The position numbers and the translations under genes were made by a program. The notes beneath the pieces were generated by a model. That model was not told the origin of the DNA, ran no database searches, and worked only from the letters and a program-made list of their open reading frames with translations. DNA of 31,521 nt from a virus. The DNA lies in IMG/VR virus record IMGVR_UViG_3300042691_007870, positions 1-31,521 of that record. One strand, given 5' to 3'. Each line of letters opens with the position of its first letter. The stretch's first letter is position 1. Shown piece after piece: positions 4,711 to 13,071 of the stretch.

Positions 4711-5895
4711 TTAAAGTTGAAATCCAGAAAAAGTGTCTTTAGTAACATCTTGTTTGATACCACCCACAATATAAGACTGAACTTGTGTTTGTTGGGGTGC
4801 AACTTGAAGACCTTTTGAAGAAATCCAATGCTCAGTCCAAGGAAGTGGATTGTTCTTTGCAGGAATATCATAAAGTGGTTTCAGTCCAATTGCTTTCATT
4901 CTACGGTTTGCGATCCATTCGACATACTGCTGTAACAGTTTGTCATTCAGACCAATCATTGAACCATCTTTGAACAGATACTCTGCCCAAAGTTTTTCTT
5001 GATTCACAGCATTTTCAAAGGTCTTGTAGAACCACTGTTCCTCTTCTTTGGAGATCTGTGCCATTTCTGGATCATCACCCTCCTTCCACTTGTTCAGAAT
5101 GTTTTGAGTGATAACCAGATGCTGGTTCTCATCACGAGCAATCAGTGAGATGATCTTTGCACTTCCCTCCATAAGCTTGAGTTCGCCAAACGCAAAACTA
5201 CAAGCGAAGCTGACGTAAAAGCGAATACCTTCAAGAATATTAACGTTTGCAACTGCTCTGAATAGTTTTCTCTTGAGTTCATACCTTGCTTCTCGGGCGT
5301 AGGGTACTTGTTCCAAAGCGTGGACCCACTCACTTGAGTTGTCATACTGATGAGCACTATTGATGAAATCATTGTATGCCTGAGTCACACTCACGGCACG
5401 TTCCATAATGCGGTCTTCTTTGAGAATCGTATCAAAAACTTCAGATGGGTCTGAATAAACATTCTTGATGATATAAGTGTATGAACGGGAATGGATCATC
5501 TCCATAAACTCCCATACCTTCATACACGCTTCCAGTTCAGGAAGGGAACAGTATGGAGCAAATGCCATACCAGGACCACGACCCTGAACTGAATCCAGCA
5601 TCACCTGATATTTCAGGTTGCTGGTGAAAATGTGCTTTTGCTCTGGGCGTAGCATATGATAATCGCTACGGTCTTTTTGAAGAGATACTTCTTCGGGTCT
5701 CCAGAAATAACCCAATTGCTGTGTTGTTAGTTTATCGAAGATTGGATACTTGTAAGAATCGTATCTCTGTATTCCTAGTGGTTGACCAAAAAACATTGGT
5801 TGCTTTTTGGTGTCTACTTCATTGGAGTTGAAAACGGTCATTGACTCGACCACTGGTTTACCCTCCAAACCTGTTTTAAATCTTACAAGACTCAC
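4711..5895 (-). CDS. nrdB: Class Ia ribonucleotide reductase, beta (radical) subunit
   Basis: The NrdB subunit holds the di-iron/tyrosyl radical that NrdA uses to reduce NDPs to dNDPs. The iron ligands and radical site match E. coli NrdB: Asp101 (LDSVQGR), Glu132 and His135 (EMIHSRSY), Tyr139, Glu222, Glu256 and His259 (ARDENQHL). The C-terminal tail DTFSGFQL is the peptide that docks on NrdA. It is 394 residues, close to family length. The start is a GTG with GGAGG about 7 nt upstream, inside the end of nrdA, giving a 20-nt overlap. An internal ATG at 5841 (MTVFNSN) aligns with the T4 NrdB start and is the alternative. A 13-nt piece of its 3' coding region (4784-4772) recurs before the endonuclease gene downstream. 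Confidence 0.97.
   Translation of the reverse strand: MSLVRFKTGLEGKPVVESMTVFNSNEVDTKKQPMFFGQPLGIQRYDSYKYPIFDKLTTQQLGYFWRPEEVSLQKDRSDYHMLRPEQKHIFTSNLKYQVMLDSVQGRGPGMAFAPYCSLPELEACMKVWEFMEMIHSRSYTYIIKNVYSDPSEVFDTILKEDRIMERAVSVTQAYNDFINSAHQYDNSSEWVHALEQVPYAREARYELKRKLFRAVANVNILEGIRFYVSFACSFAFGELKLMEGSAKIISLIARDENQHLVITQNILNKWKEGDDPEMAQISKEEEQWFYKTFENAVNQEKLWAEYLFKDGSMIGLNDKLLQQYVEWIANRRMKAIGLKPLYDIPAKNNPLPWTEHWISSKGLQVAPQQTQVQSYIVGGIKQDVTKDTFSGFQL
4772..4784. repeat. 13-nt segment of nrdB repeated downstream, copy B
   Basis: TAAGACTGAACTT on the plus strand; on the coding strand it encodes VQSY in the NrdB tail. The exact match lies at 4653-4665, and a 10-nt inverted match is at 4694-4703. Confidence 0.8.
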
Positions 5896-8173
5896 AATCT
5901 TCCTCCTCTGATTCTAGAATTTCGGACATTAAACTTTCTAACGATTGACGAGTTTCTTCAACTTCATCATTCTTCATATCGTGTGTATTCTGATAATAGC
6001 TGGTTTTCCAGCCGTACTTATATGTAGTCAAAAGGTCTTGTGCCATCACTGAAGTAGGAACTTCATTATCTGGGTAATGCTCTGGATTATAGGACCAGTT
6101 TCCAGAAATCGCTTGATCAAAGAACTTTTGCATAACAGCAACAATATGAATATACCCACGATTGCTAGGCATATCCCACAGCAGCGTATAGTTGTTCTTA
6201 AGTGTTTGATACTGGGGAACAATCTGCTTGAGTGGGCCCTTCTTTGATTTCTTAATGGACAAGTATCCCCGAGGTGGTTCGATTCCATTGGTGGCATTTG
6301 ACACAACGGAACTGCTCTCCGATGGCATCTGTGCGGACAGTGTGCTGTTCCGAACTCCGTATTGCTTAACCTGTGCTCTAAGACCTTCCCAATCATACTT
6401 CAGTTCGTTTGGAACAATTTCATCCACATCCTTCTTGTATGTATCGATCGGCAGAATGCCTTGACCATACTTGGTGCGGTGAGAATATTCACAAGCACCT
6501 TTTTCTTTTGCAAGGTCAACAGTTGCCTGAATAAGATAATACTGAAATGCTTCAGTCAGATCATGTACCAGTTTCCAAGCACCAGGATCATCGTAATGCT
6601 CCCCGTGCTTGGCAAGATAGTGTGCTAAACCGATAAACCCTACCCCAAGTGACCGACGTGCTCTGGTGGCGATTTCTGCTGCTTTGACGGGGTATCCTTG
6701 AAAATCAATGAGTTCATCAAGAGACCTAACAGCAAGATCGCAAAGAACTTGAAGATCTTCAAGATCCCTGATTTTGCCAACATTGATAGCAGAAAGAATG
6801 CAAAGAGCAATTTCACCATCGGTATCATCAATATGCTGAAGAGGTTTAGTAGGTAGAGTAATCTCTTGACACAGATTACTCATCTCAACTTTATCGACAA
6901 AAGAAGAGTGAGAGTTGCAATGGTCAATGTTCATAATATAAACACGACCAGTCTCTGCGCGTTCTTTCAGGAGTGAAAGAAAGAGTTCTTGAGCAGAGAT
7001 AGTTTTTCTTGCAACAGATTCATCTCGTTCATAACGTACATATAACTCGTCAAATCCATCAGTGCCAAAAGCATCATACAAACCAGGAACGGAGTGGGGA
7101 GAGAAGAGTGAGATGTTTTCGTTGCGGATGAATCGTTCATAGAAGAGTTTAGAGATTTGGATACTATAGTCTAACTTACGAACACGATTATCTTCAGTTC
7201 CTTTGTTATTTTTTAATACTAAGATATCTTCTATTTCTTGGTGCCAGATTGGGAAGTGTACTGTTGCACTGCCGCCTCTGATGCCATTTTGAGTACAGCA
7301 TCGGACAGTTGACTCAAACTTTTTGAGGAACGGTACAACGCCAGTGTGCTGGACTTCACCACCTCTGATCTTGCTGTTGATACCACGGATGCGACCTGCG
7401 TTGATACCGATACCCGCCCTTTGTGCAACATATCTGCCAATAGCCATATCGCTAGTAAAGATACTATCGAGGGTGTCATCAACATCAACAAGGACACAGC
7501 TAGCGTATTGTCTAAGTGGCGTTCGTACTCCCGCCATGATGGGAGTTGGAATGTTGATTCTGTGCTTTGAGATTGCATCATAGTACTTCCTAACGTAGTC
7601 TAAACGTGTTTCTCTAGGATACTTGGAGAAGATGGTTGCCGCAATCAAGAGGTACATAAACTGTGGCGTTTCGTAAAGTGCCCCAGTGCTTCTGTCCTGC
7701 ACGAGATACTTATCAACGACCTGACGTAAACCTGCATAAGTGAACAGATAGTCACGACTATGATCAACAAACGACTCAAGTTTATCAAACTCTTCATCGG
7801 TATATAGTGAAAGAATTTCTGGATCATATACTCCACGACCTACACAACGTTCTACATGCTGCTTAACGGTCGGGCAATCATAGATGCGACCAAACAACTG
7901 CTTACGGACAGCAAACAGCAGCAGACGGGCAGCAACAAACTGGTAGTTCGGATGGTCTAGGTCAATCAGATCAGAGGCAGAACGAATCAGAATCTCCTGA
8001 ATCTCTGCTGTGGTGATGCCGTCATAAAATTGGATACCAGACTGCATCTCAACTTGTGATGCAGACACATTTGCGAGGTCTTTACATGCCTCTTCCACCA
8101 TGATGTGGAGTTTATTTAAATCAAGGGGTTCAGTTTTACCGTTCCTTTTGACGACTTTCGTTCCGTTGCTCAT
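5876..8173 (-). CDS. nrdA: Class Ia ribonucleotide reductase, alpha (catalytic) subunit
   Basis: Reduces ribonucleotides for phage DNA synthesis; it forms the holoenzyme with NrdB encoded just downstream. It is 765 residues, the usual length. Residues about 5-95 are an ATP cone very like that of E. coli NrdA (IQFYDGITTAEI), so the allosteric activity site seems kept. Catalytic residues are visible: Cys226 (QYASCVL), the Asn-Cys-Glu triad in MSNLCQEITLPTKPL, the second redox Cys in EIALCILSA, and the radical-relay Tyr pair in SYYQNTHD. The C-terminal redox pair is CESCKI. The start ATG overlaps the primase stop by 4 nt (ATGA). Placing nrdAB directly after primase couples dNTP supply to replication. 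Confidence 0.98.
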   Translation of the reverse strand: MSNGTKVVKRNGKTEPLDLNKLHIMVEEACKDLANVSASQVEMQSGIQFYDGITTAEIQEILIRSASDLIDLDHPNYQFVAARLLLFAVRKQLFGRIYDCPTVKQHVERCVGRGVYDPEILSLYTDEEFDKLESFVDHSRDYLFTYAGLRQVVDKYLVQDRSTGALYETPQFMYLLIAATIFSKYPRETRLDYVRKYYDAISKHRINIPTPIMAGVRTPLRQYASCVLVDVDDTLDSIFTSDMAIGRYVAQRAGIGINAGRIRGINSKIRGGEVQHTGVVPFLKKFESTVRCCTQNGIRGGSATVHFPIWHQEIEDILVLKNNKGTEDNRVRKLDYSIQISKLFYERFIRNENISLFSPHSVPGLYDAFGTDGFDELYVRYERDESVARKTISAQELFLSLLKERAETGRVYIMNIDHCNSHSSFVDKVEMSNLCQEITLPTKPLQHIDDTDGEIALCILSAINVGKIRDLEDLQVLCDLAVRSLDELIDFQGYPVKAAEIATRARRSLGVGFIGLAHYLAKHGEHYDDPGAWKLVHDLTEAFQYYLIQATVDLAKEKGACEYSHRTKYGQGILPIDTYKKDVDEIVPNELKYDWEGLRAQVKQYGVRNSTLSAQMPSESSSVVSNATNGIEPPRGYLSIKKSKKGPLKQIVPQYQTLKNNYTLLWDMPSNRGYIHIVAVMQKFFDQAISGNWSYNPEHYPDNEVPTSVMAQDLLTTYKYGWKTSYYQNTHDMKNDEVEETRQSLESLMSEILESEEEDCESCKI

Positions 8174-9141
8174 ATTTTCTTCCAGTTGTTAAACTTAATT
8201 TTTGCTTCTAAACCTGAGTATGTATTTGATTTTAACACATCCATAACGTTAAGTCCAGTGAGCACCATATCATTGATATCTTTTTGCTCAATGGATGTTG
8301 GCCAAATAATTACCTTGTCTCCTCTGTCGATGGTTTTTGATATTCGGTTGACAATTTCTCGATTACGTGGTTCGTTATCAAAAACGTAAATATAATTGCC
8401 CCAACCAAACGACCCAATATCAACGTCGGACCCACACATAGCAACAGCATTTTGTACAAACGTGGAGTCGAAGGGTCCTTCAACAATATAAATGGGTTTC
8501 GAAGAATCCACTTGGTCAAGACCATAAATCTTCGGGGCATCATCAGAAAGCATCACGGTAATATATTTAACAGGGTTAGGACCGAGTGCTCTTCCTTGAA
8601 AACCAATCAAGTTACTTTCAGTATCATACATTGGTATAATAATGCGACTCTCATCCCTACCGATAGTGTCGAACGTAACTTTTTGAGTGTTTGTCCACTC
8701 TTTAAAATTATTAGCAAAATAAAACTTTTCGGGATCAAGTCGTCTTTTTTCTAAGTAGTTTTTTGCTACTTGATTTTCAGATGCTTTAGGTAGATCCAGT
8801 TTCTTCTTAAAGACTGGTTTAGCAAACTCAAACTTGGGTTCTTCGACAACGAAGTTCTTTCCAGTGTGTCCTTCCTTAAACTTCTCCATTGTGTATTGCT
8901 TATACAATACTGTATCGATTTCTTTGAGGAAATTATTAAAGGACATACTCGCACCACAATTGTGGCACTTAAAGTTGGTATTGTTCTTTACAGGATACAA
9001 GTATCCCCTCGTTTTGTTCTTGTTCTTCTGAGAGTCTCCACAAATAGGGCATCGAAAGTTGTAGAGATCCGACTTAACCCTCTTAAATTTTTGCAGACGT
9101 GATGAAACTAAGCCAATATACTTGGCATCAACAAAATCCAT
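8170..9141 (-). CDS. 61: DNA primase (T4 gp61-like)
   Basis: Makes RNA primers for lagging-strand synthesis together with the gp41 helicase (17036-18412). A zinc ribbon is visible at the N-terminus (CPIC at 31-34 and CHNC near 59-62). The TOPRIM catalytic core follows, with the acidic motif YIVEGPFDS and the later acidic strand YVFDNEPRN. At 323 residues it is close to T4 gp61 (342). The 4-nt ATGA overlap with nrdA indicates coupling. The start ATG at 9141 gives MDFVDAKYIG. Confidence 0.93.
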   Translation of the reverse strand: MDFVDAKYIGLVSSRLQKFKRVKSDLYNFRCPICGDSQKNKNKTRGYLYPVKNNTNFKCHNCGASMSFNNFLKEIDTVLYKQYTMEKFKEGHTGKNFVVEEPKFEFAKPVFKKKLDLPKASENQVAKNYLEKRRLDPEKFYFANNFKEWTNTQKVTFDTIGRDESRIIIPMYDTESNLIGFQGRALGPNPVKYITVMLSDDAPKIYGLDQVDSSKPIYIVEGPFDSTFVQNAVAMCGSDVDIGSFGWGNYIYVFDNEPRNREIVNRISKTIDRGDKVIIWPTSIEQKDINDMVLTGLNVMDVLKSNTYSGLEAKIKFNNWKKI

Positions 9142-9153
9142 TACAAAGAGATA

Positions 9154-9570
9154 CTACTTCGTTCTTTCTATTGTAGCAGGTTGATGTGATGGGGTCAAGA
9201 GAAGATTACCAAAAAATTGTGCTGATCCGATTATTAAAACTGCTGCTGAACCAATCCCTGTGGCAATCCATCTAAAAGTTGCAAGATCATTCACTCTATT
9301 TTCAATGTTTTCTATTCTCTTGATTAAAGTATCAGATTGCTTTTCCACATCTTGTTTAACATCACCGAGCATATTAACAATAAGTTGATCGTTCTTATCA
9401 CTTTCATCTAAACGTGCTTCATGTCTTTCCAAAATAATTGCTACTCTATTACTACTTTCACTAATAGACGCAACTGCCCTCTCCAGCTTATCAAGCATCT
9501 CTTTTGATAGGTCTTCATAAATACCGAGTTTTGATTCAAGAACTGCTAGTTTTTCGAGACCGAAGGCCAT
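9154..9570 (-). CDS. Coiled-coil protein with one C-terminal membrane segment
   Basis: A 138-residue protein. Residues about 15-95 have heptad-like spacing with many charged residues (KQDVEKQSDTLIKRIENIEN), pointing to a coiled coil. One hydrophobic segment follows at about 103-122 (WIATGIGSAAVLIIGSAQFF). A coiled coil plus one terminal membrane segment resembles XhlA-type phage membrane proteins, so a lysis or membrane-anchoring role is possible, but no sequence motif proves it and the lysis enzymes are 8 kb away. It follows the block of small virion-type genes and lies 12 nt before the primase gene. Confidence 0.7.
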   Translation of the reverse strand: MAFGLEKLAVLESKLGIYEDLSKEMLDKLERAVASISESSNRVAIILERHEARLDESDKNDQLIVNMLGDVKQDVEKQSDTLIKRIENIENRVNDLATFRWIATGIGSAAVLIIGSAQFFGNLLLTPSHQPATIERTK

Positions 9571-9571
9571 T

Positions 9572-9754
9572 TTACTTTCTTTGCCAGAGTTTCCTATATC
9601 CTTTTTGTGGTGGGTAAATATACTTTTTCTTCTTATCTACTGGAGGAGTTTCAGTTTCTGGATTATAACCTAAAGAAGATGATCCAGCAATATTTGTAAT
9701 TGCAGTCTCTTCTTTTAGAGATCTAACTATTTGGATTACTTTGTTAATATCCAT
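9572..9754 (-). CDS. Small basic protein, 60 aa, conserved type in T4-like cyanophages
   Basis: Starts MDINKVIQIVRSLKEE and ends with the basic-aromatic tail KKKKYIYPPQKGYRKLWQRK. The ATG at 9754-9752 overlaps the upstream stop as TAATG, which decides the start over a longer reading from 9781. I recall small proteins with this pattern (N-terminal helix, flexible middle, KKKKYIY tail) from marine T4-like phages next to structural genes, but no function is known to me. Confidence 0.65.
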   Translation of the reverse strand: MDINKVIQIVRSLKEETAITNIAGSSSLGYNPETETPPVDKKKKYIYPPQKGYRKLWQRK

Positions 9755-10125
9755 TATATTTTTTGTAGTTCTACAGTACAATTACAATCTTCCATTACAT
9801 CATTTATTTCACTTCTTGGATATTCTGGTATTCTATTTAAGAAGACCAGAAAACTCTTAATGTAGGGCCAAAGATCTTTTTCTAAGTTATAAAAAAGAAG
9901 TGGTACAGCTGCATCATTAAAAACATTAAACAGCACCGTAAGATGATTTAATATAAGATGAGTTTTCAATTCACCGGTGTTTTTATATCTTTTTAACAAT
10001 CTTTTAATGTACTTAATTCGTTTTAAATCGTCCTCAAAATCATCCCTAGTTACTGCCTGAGGATTATCGTAGAATTTTATAGCAAAGAGTAAGTAATTAC
10101 TCTCGTTCAACTCATCGAATTTCAT
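9754..10125 (-). CDS. Conserved hypothetical protein of marine T4-like phages, 123 aa
   Basis: Begins MKFDELNESNYLLFAIKFYD and continues with a basic helix (KRIKYIKRLLKRY) and a hydrophobic helical part (LILNHLTVLFNVF). This pattern, including the motif FLVFLNRIPEYP near the end, is familiar from T4-like cyanophages, where it lies with small structural-type genes. No function can be read from it. Its stop overlaps the next start as TAATG, and it follows the beta-rich protein gene by 9 nt. Confidence 0.75.
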   Translation of the reverse strand: MKFDELNESNYLLFAIKFYDNPQAVTRDDFEDDLKRIKYIKRLLKRYKNTGELKTHLILNHLTVLFNVFNDAAVPLLFYNLEKDLWPYIKSFLVFLNRIPEYPRSEINDVMEDCNCTVELQKI

Positions 10126-10134
10126 ACCATATTA

Positions 10135-10710
10135 TCAGCTATCTGGGAATCTTGCGTCGTCAGCAGCATCTCCTGCACCTGTGGTAATTCCACTGAATGC
10201 AACTAAGGTTTCACTCTTAACTCTTAATTTACCATGGCAATCAGAATAAGTGGTAACACCTACCCAACCTGCATGAGAAACAGCATAAGCAGCATTTTTA
10301 CCACCAACTGTTCTACCAGCAGCAACTCTAGTTTCATTTGGATCTACACCAAAGACTGCAGAGAATCTATTTGATTTTACATCTGGAGCAACATATTGCG
10401 TACCGTAAAGAGTATCTTTTGGTTTCTGAGTTACGGTATAAGCAGCACCAACGGTTGCACCAAAACCTACGGTTCCAATTCCAGTAATAAATTGTGTTGA
10501 TACAAGTGTAAGTTGTGTAGCAGAAGTTACACCAGCAATTATTGCTTGCCCGCAGGTTGCCCCAACTCCAACGACTAGAATATCGCCAGTGCTAATACCT
10601 GCTGTCACAAAAGTTGTGCCACTTCCAGTAACAATTTTTGTGGTTGTATTAATTGTAATAGTTCCAGTGAGCCCTGAACTAAAAGAATCTTTCTTGCCCC
10701 AAAGAGCCAT
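10135..10710 (-). CDS. Beta-rich Gly/Thr protein, probable virion structural protein
   Basis: A 191-residue protein starting MALWGKKDSF and then almost entirely short beta-prone stretches rich in Thr, Gly, Val and Ala (GTITINTTTKIVTGSGTTF), with no catalytic motif. Proteins of this style starting MALWG are common among T4-like cyanophage virion proteins, which I take as moderate support. A perfect late promoter (10749-10742) lies 31 nt upstream and TAGGTAGGAAAC precedes the ATG, so strong late expression is expected. It heads a run of small genes extending to 9154. Confidence 0.7.
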   Translation of the reverse strand: MALWGKKDSFSSGLTGTITINTTTKIVTGSGTTFVTAGISTGDILVVGVGATCGQAIIAGVTSATQLTLVSTQFITGIGTVGFGATVGAAYTVTQKPKDTLYGTQYVAPDVKSNRFSAVFGVDPNETRVAAGRTVGGKNAAYAVSHAGWVGVTTYSDCHGKLRVKSETLVAFSGITTGAGDAADDARFPDS

Positions 10711-10741
10711 GTTTCCTACCTATAAATTCTTTGTATACAGA

Positions 10742-10749
10742 TATTTATA
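10742..10749 (-). promoter_or_regulatory. Late promoter (TATAAATA) for the beta-rich protein gene
   Basis: Exact late consensus on the minus strand, 31 nt before the ATG at 10710, abutting the T-tract of the terminator 10777-10749. Confidence 0.85.
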
Positions 10750-10777
10750 AAAAAAAGAGACCTTGAATAGGTCTCTT
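10749..10777 (-). terminator. Intrinsic terminator after the 59-aa membrane protein gene
   Basis: AAGAGACC and GGTCTCTT form a perfect 8-bp stem around a 7-nt loop, followed on the minus strand by a T-tract that runs into TATAAATA. Confidence 0.88.
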
Positions 10778-10790
10778 ACATTATTTGATT

Positions 10791-10970
10791 TTATGGAGTT
10801 AAATCTTTTGCACCTTTATTCTTCAGTTGTGCTTGTGCTTGAAGAAGAATAAGTGAAAGAATACCGTTTGACTTGACCTTTGGGTTTGCTCCCAGTGCTT
10901 CTGAAACTGCAAACAAAACTGTTGCAATTAAAGCTTGATTAGCAAGACACCATGCGATTAATGCGGACAT
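10791..10970 (-). CDS. Small membrane protein, 59 aa
   Basis: Begins MSALIAWCLANQALIATVLF; residues 3-25 are hydrophobic and the second half has another hydrophobic stretch (GILSLILLQAQ) before a basic end. GGAGG lies 6 nt before the ATG, a strong start. A terminator follows 14 nt after the stop, so it ends its transcription unit. I recall near-identical small proteins in T4-like cyanophages; a membrane or virion role is possible but unproven. It is too small for holin assignment on sequence alone. Confidence 0.72.
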   Translation of the reverse strand: MSALIAWCLANQALIATVLFAVSEALGANPKVKSNGILSLILLQAQAQLKNKGAKDLTP

Positions 10971-11000
10971 AATGACCTCCGTGTGAAGAGTATCCTGAGG

Positions 11001-11008
11001 TATTTAGA
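11001..11008 (-). promoter_or_regulatory. Possible late promoter (TCTAAATA)
   Basis: Seven of eight bases match TATAAATA on the minus strand, 30 nt before the ATG at 10970, in the short gap after the 681-aa gene. The mismatch at position 2 makes it weaker than the others. Confidence 0.35.
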
Positions 11009-13054
11009 TCAGTCGAACCTTGAACTCATGTTATCTTGCGATCTTTGTGCAGATGCTTTTGCTATTGCTGCTTTTCTTTTCTTTGCTTCAAGTCTATCAG
11101 CAGTTGTTTCTCCTTTAGGGGTAGGTGCTCCTGGTTCTTTTTTTACACCTCTTTCTGCTTCGTGTTTAGCAACGGTTTTACCACTACGGGTCATAAGACC
11201 TTTCTTAACTTCTGGCATCTTTCTAATCATTTCTGTAGCACGATTTCTCGCAGGTCTTGGTTGACCTTTACGCTCTCTCGTTCTTTCATCAATTACCTCA
11301 CCCTCTGCTTCAAAAGAGTTATACAGAGCAGGATTTCTCTTCTGCCCATCAGCATGTCTAACCAGTCTTGCTAGTTTTTTAAGATCTCTCTGTCTGTTCT
11401 TGTTATCTTTGAAAGCATATGCAGCTTTCTTATCATCCTTAGGAGTAGGTTCTGCGGCAACCTTTCCATATTCTGCTCTATCAACTGCTTCACCAAGTTC
11501 ATCGGCAGTCTTCATGTTTCTTGGAGCAGGAGTGATACCAGCAACTTTAATGCCCTTTGCTCTCATCTTATTTTTAAGGAGATCCATTTTTGTTGGGATT
11601 GATCGTAGATCTTCTGATTCATCTTTAGTATCAGTTTTTTCTTCTTTAACTTCTTTATTATGTTGCTTCCATGCAGTAGCATAAGCAATGCTCTTTTCTT
11701 TCTTAGTCAATTCACCATCTTTAGAATATGCCTTTTTAATATGCTTAACCATTCTTTCTGCTTTTGCACTTGGGGGAGCAACTTCCTGAATATCTTCACC
11801 ATCAGGCTCAAAAGAACTATTGATACCACCAAGTTTATCAATTGCTTTACCAAGCTTATTCTTTAATTTATCTTTAATTGATGGTTTTGCTGCAGGTTTT
11901 GTAACAGAAGATCCACCCTGCTGTCTCTTATTCCAGTCTGTATAAGATTCACCAGGACGTAACTTCTTAGGATCTTCTTTTGGTTTTGACTTTTCTTCAG
12001 CATCTTCACGAGATCTTAATTTAGCGCCACGATCTGAGAGTTTTTTATCTTGTTCTGGATCTGGATGCCAATAATCACCCTCATTTACAACTTCACCTTC
12101 TGGTTCAAAAGAACTTGTTTGGACAGATCCTACTGGAATTCTTCCAGACTTTTGAGCTGCTAATTTTTGTTGGTTTAGTTGTCTTTCTTTATTTTGAAAC
12201 TGTTGGAGATTTGAAATTTGTCTCTTTTCGTTTGGATCAATAACTGGTTTTTTTTGTTGTGGTTTTGCAACAACTTCCTTATCATCAAGTTGTTCACCTA
12301 AAGAAGGAAATACCTTAACAACAGAATCTTTACCAGAATAGTTGTTAACCTTTTCTCCTGTAATTTTCTTGTTCTCAGTTTCTGTTTTTTCCTTTACTTC
12401 ACCAAGAAATTCTTCTGCAACCTTTTTCTTTGCAATAGCAGCACCACGAACCTTTCTACGATTCAAAAGATACTTATCAGATTTGTCATGATCACCATCA
12501 TTATCAATATCCTTATCTTCACGTCCAACTGGATCTAATCCTTTACCTGCCTTTACCTTTGCGGTTTTCTTCCCTTGCTTATCATCATCTTTATCTGGAT
12601 GATAGGCAGTAATTTCTACTCTTGAAATATTAGGATTTGAACGAAGTTCTGCAATTTTTGCACGAGTTGCCTGACGACGGTAAGTATTGCCAGTCTTTTT
12701 ATCAGTTACTACAATCCATTCTTTCTTTTCACCCACCTCTTCAGTGAATACATGAACAAGAGCATTGACCAAAGACTTTTCAACTAATTCTTTAATATCT
12801 TCGGTATACTCTTCTCCTACAATTTTTTTCTTAGCAAGTGCTTTAACTGCAGGGGGTGCAGGAGACTTTGCAAGTTGAGCAAGATATGCTTTAGAGACTT
12901 GGGCAGGGTTGAGTTTTGTCGCCCCACTCATTCTTTGCTTCACTTTATATTTTACATCTGAAGCAAGTTGAGATGCTTGTTTTTCGGCATCTGTTTTGCC
13001 AGCAGCATGACCACGATGTGGACCGCCTTGTTCTTCAAAAATATGCTTACTCAT
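11009..13054 (-). CDS. Large Lys/Glu-rich low-complexity protein with repeated SFEPEGE motif
   Basis: A 681-residue, very hydrophilic protein with many short low-complexity stretches and no long hydrophobic segment. Three copies of S-F-E-P/A-E/D-G-E occur near residues 315, 412 and 578 (DNA about 12114, 11818 and 11320). A DxDxDG-like acidic loop (DKDIDNDGDHDKSDKYL) lies near residue 185 and resembles EF-hand/dockerin calcium loops. Several LGE triplets, one followed by Ala (ELGEAVD), fit the T4 prohead protease rule (L/I)xE. A late promoter (13096-13089) lies 35 nt upstream. I infer a packaged or structural protein, possibly cleaved during maturation; no enzymatic domain is visible. Confidence 0.7.
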   Translation of the reverse strand: MSKHIFEEQGGPHRGHAAGKTDAEKQASQLASDVKYKVKQRMSGATKLNPAQVSKAYLAQLAKSPAPPAVKALAKKKIVGEEYTEDIKELVEKSLVNALVHVFTEEVGEKKEWIVVTDKKTGNTYRRQATRAKIAELRSNPNISRVEITAYHPDKDDDKQGKKTAKVKAGKGLDPVGREDKDIDNDGDHDKSDKYLLNRRKVRGAAIAKKKVAEEFLGEVKEKTETENKKITGEKVNNYSGKDSVVKVFPSLGEQLDDKEVVAKPQQKKPVIDPNEKRQISNLQQFQNKERQLNQQKLAAQKSGRIPVGSVQTSSFEPEGEVVNEGDYWHPDPEQDKKLSDRGAKLRSREDAEEKSKPKEDPKKLRPGESYTDWNKRQQGGSSVTKPAAKPSIKDKLKNKLGKAIDKLGGINSSFEPDGEDIQEVAPPSAKAERMVKHIKKAYSKDGELTKKEKSIAYATAWKQHNKEVKEEKTDTKDESEDLRSIPTKMDLLKNKMRAKGIKVAGITPAPRNMKTADELGEAVDRAEYGKVAAEPTPKDDKKAAYAFKDNKNRQRDLKKLARLVRHADGQKRNPALYNSFEAEGEVIDERTRERKGQPRPARNRATEMIRKMPEVKKGLMTRSGKTVAKHEAERGVKKEPGAPTPKGETTADRLEAKKRKAAIAKASAQRSQDNMSSRFD

Positions 13055-13071
13055 TGGAAGATTTGAATTAC

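Noticed and set aside
5839-5841. ATG as the nrdB start
   Set aside because: It aligns with T4 NrdB but lacks a ribosome binding site, whereas the GTG at 5895 has GGAGG at good spacing. Kept only as an alternative.
11660-11866. Plus-strand Phe/Leu-rich frame that could look like a membrane protein
   Set aside because: It is antisense to the Lys/Glu-rich 681-aa gene: AAG/GAA codons read as CTT/TTC on the opposite strand.
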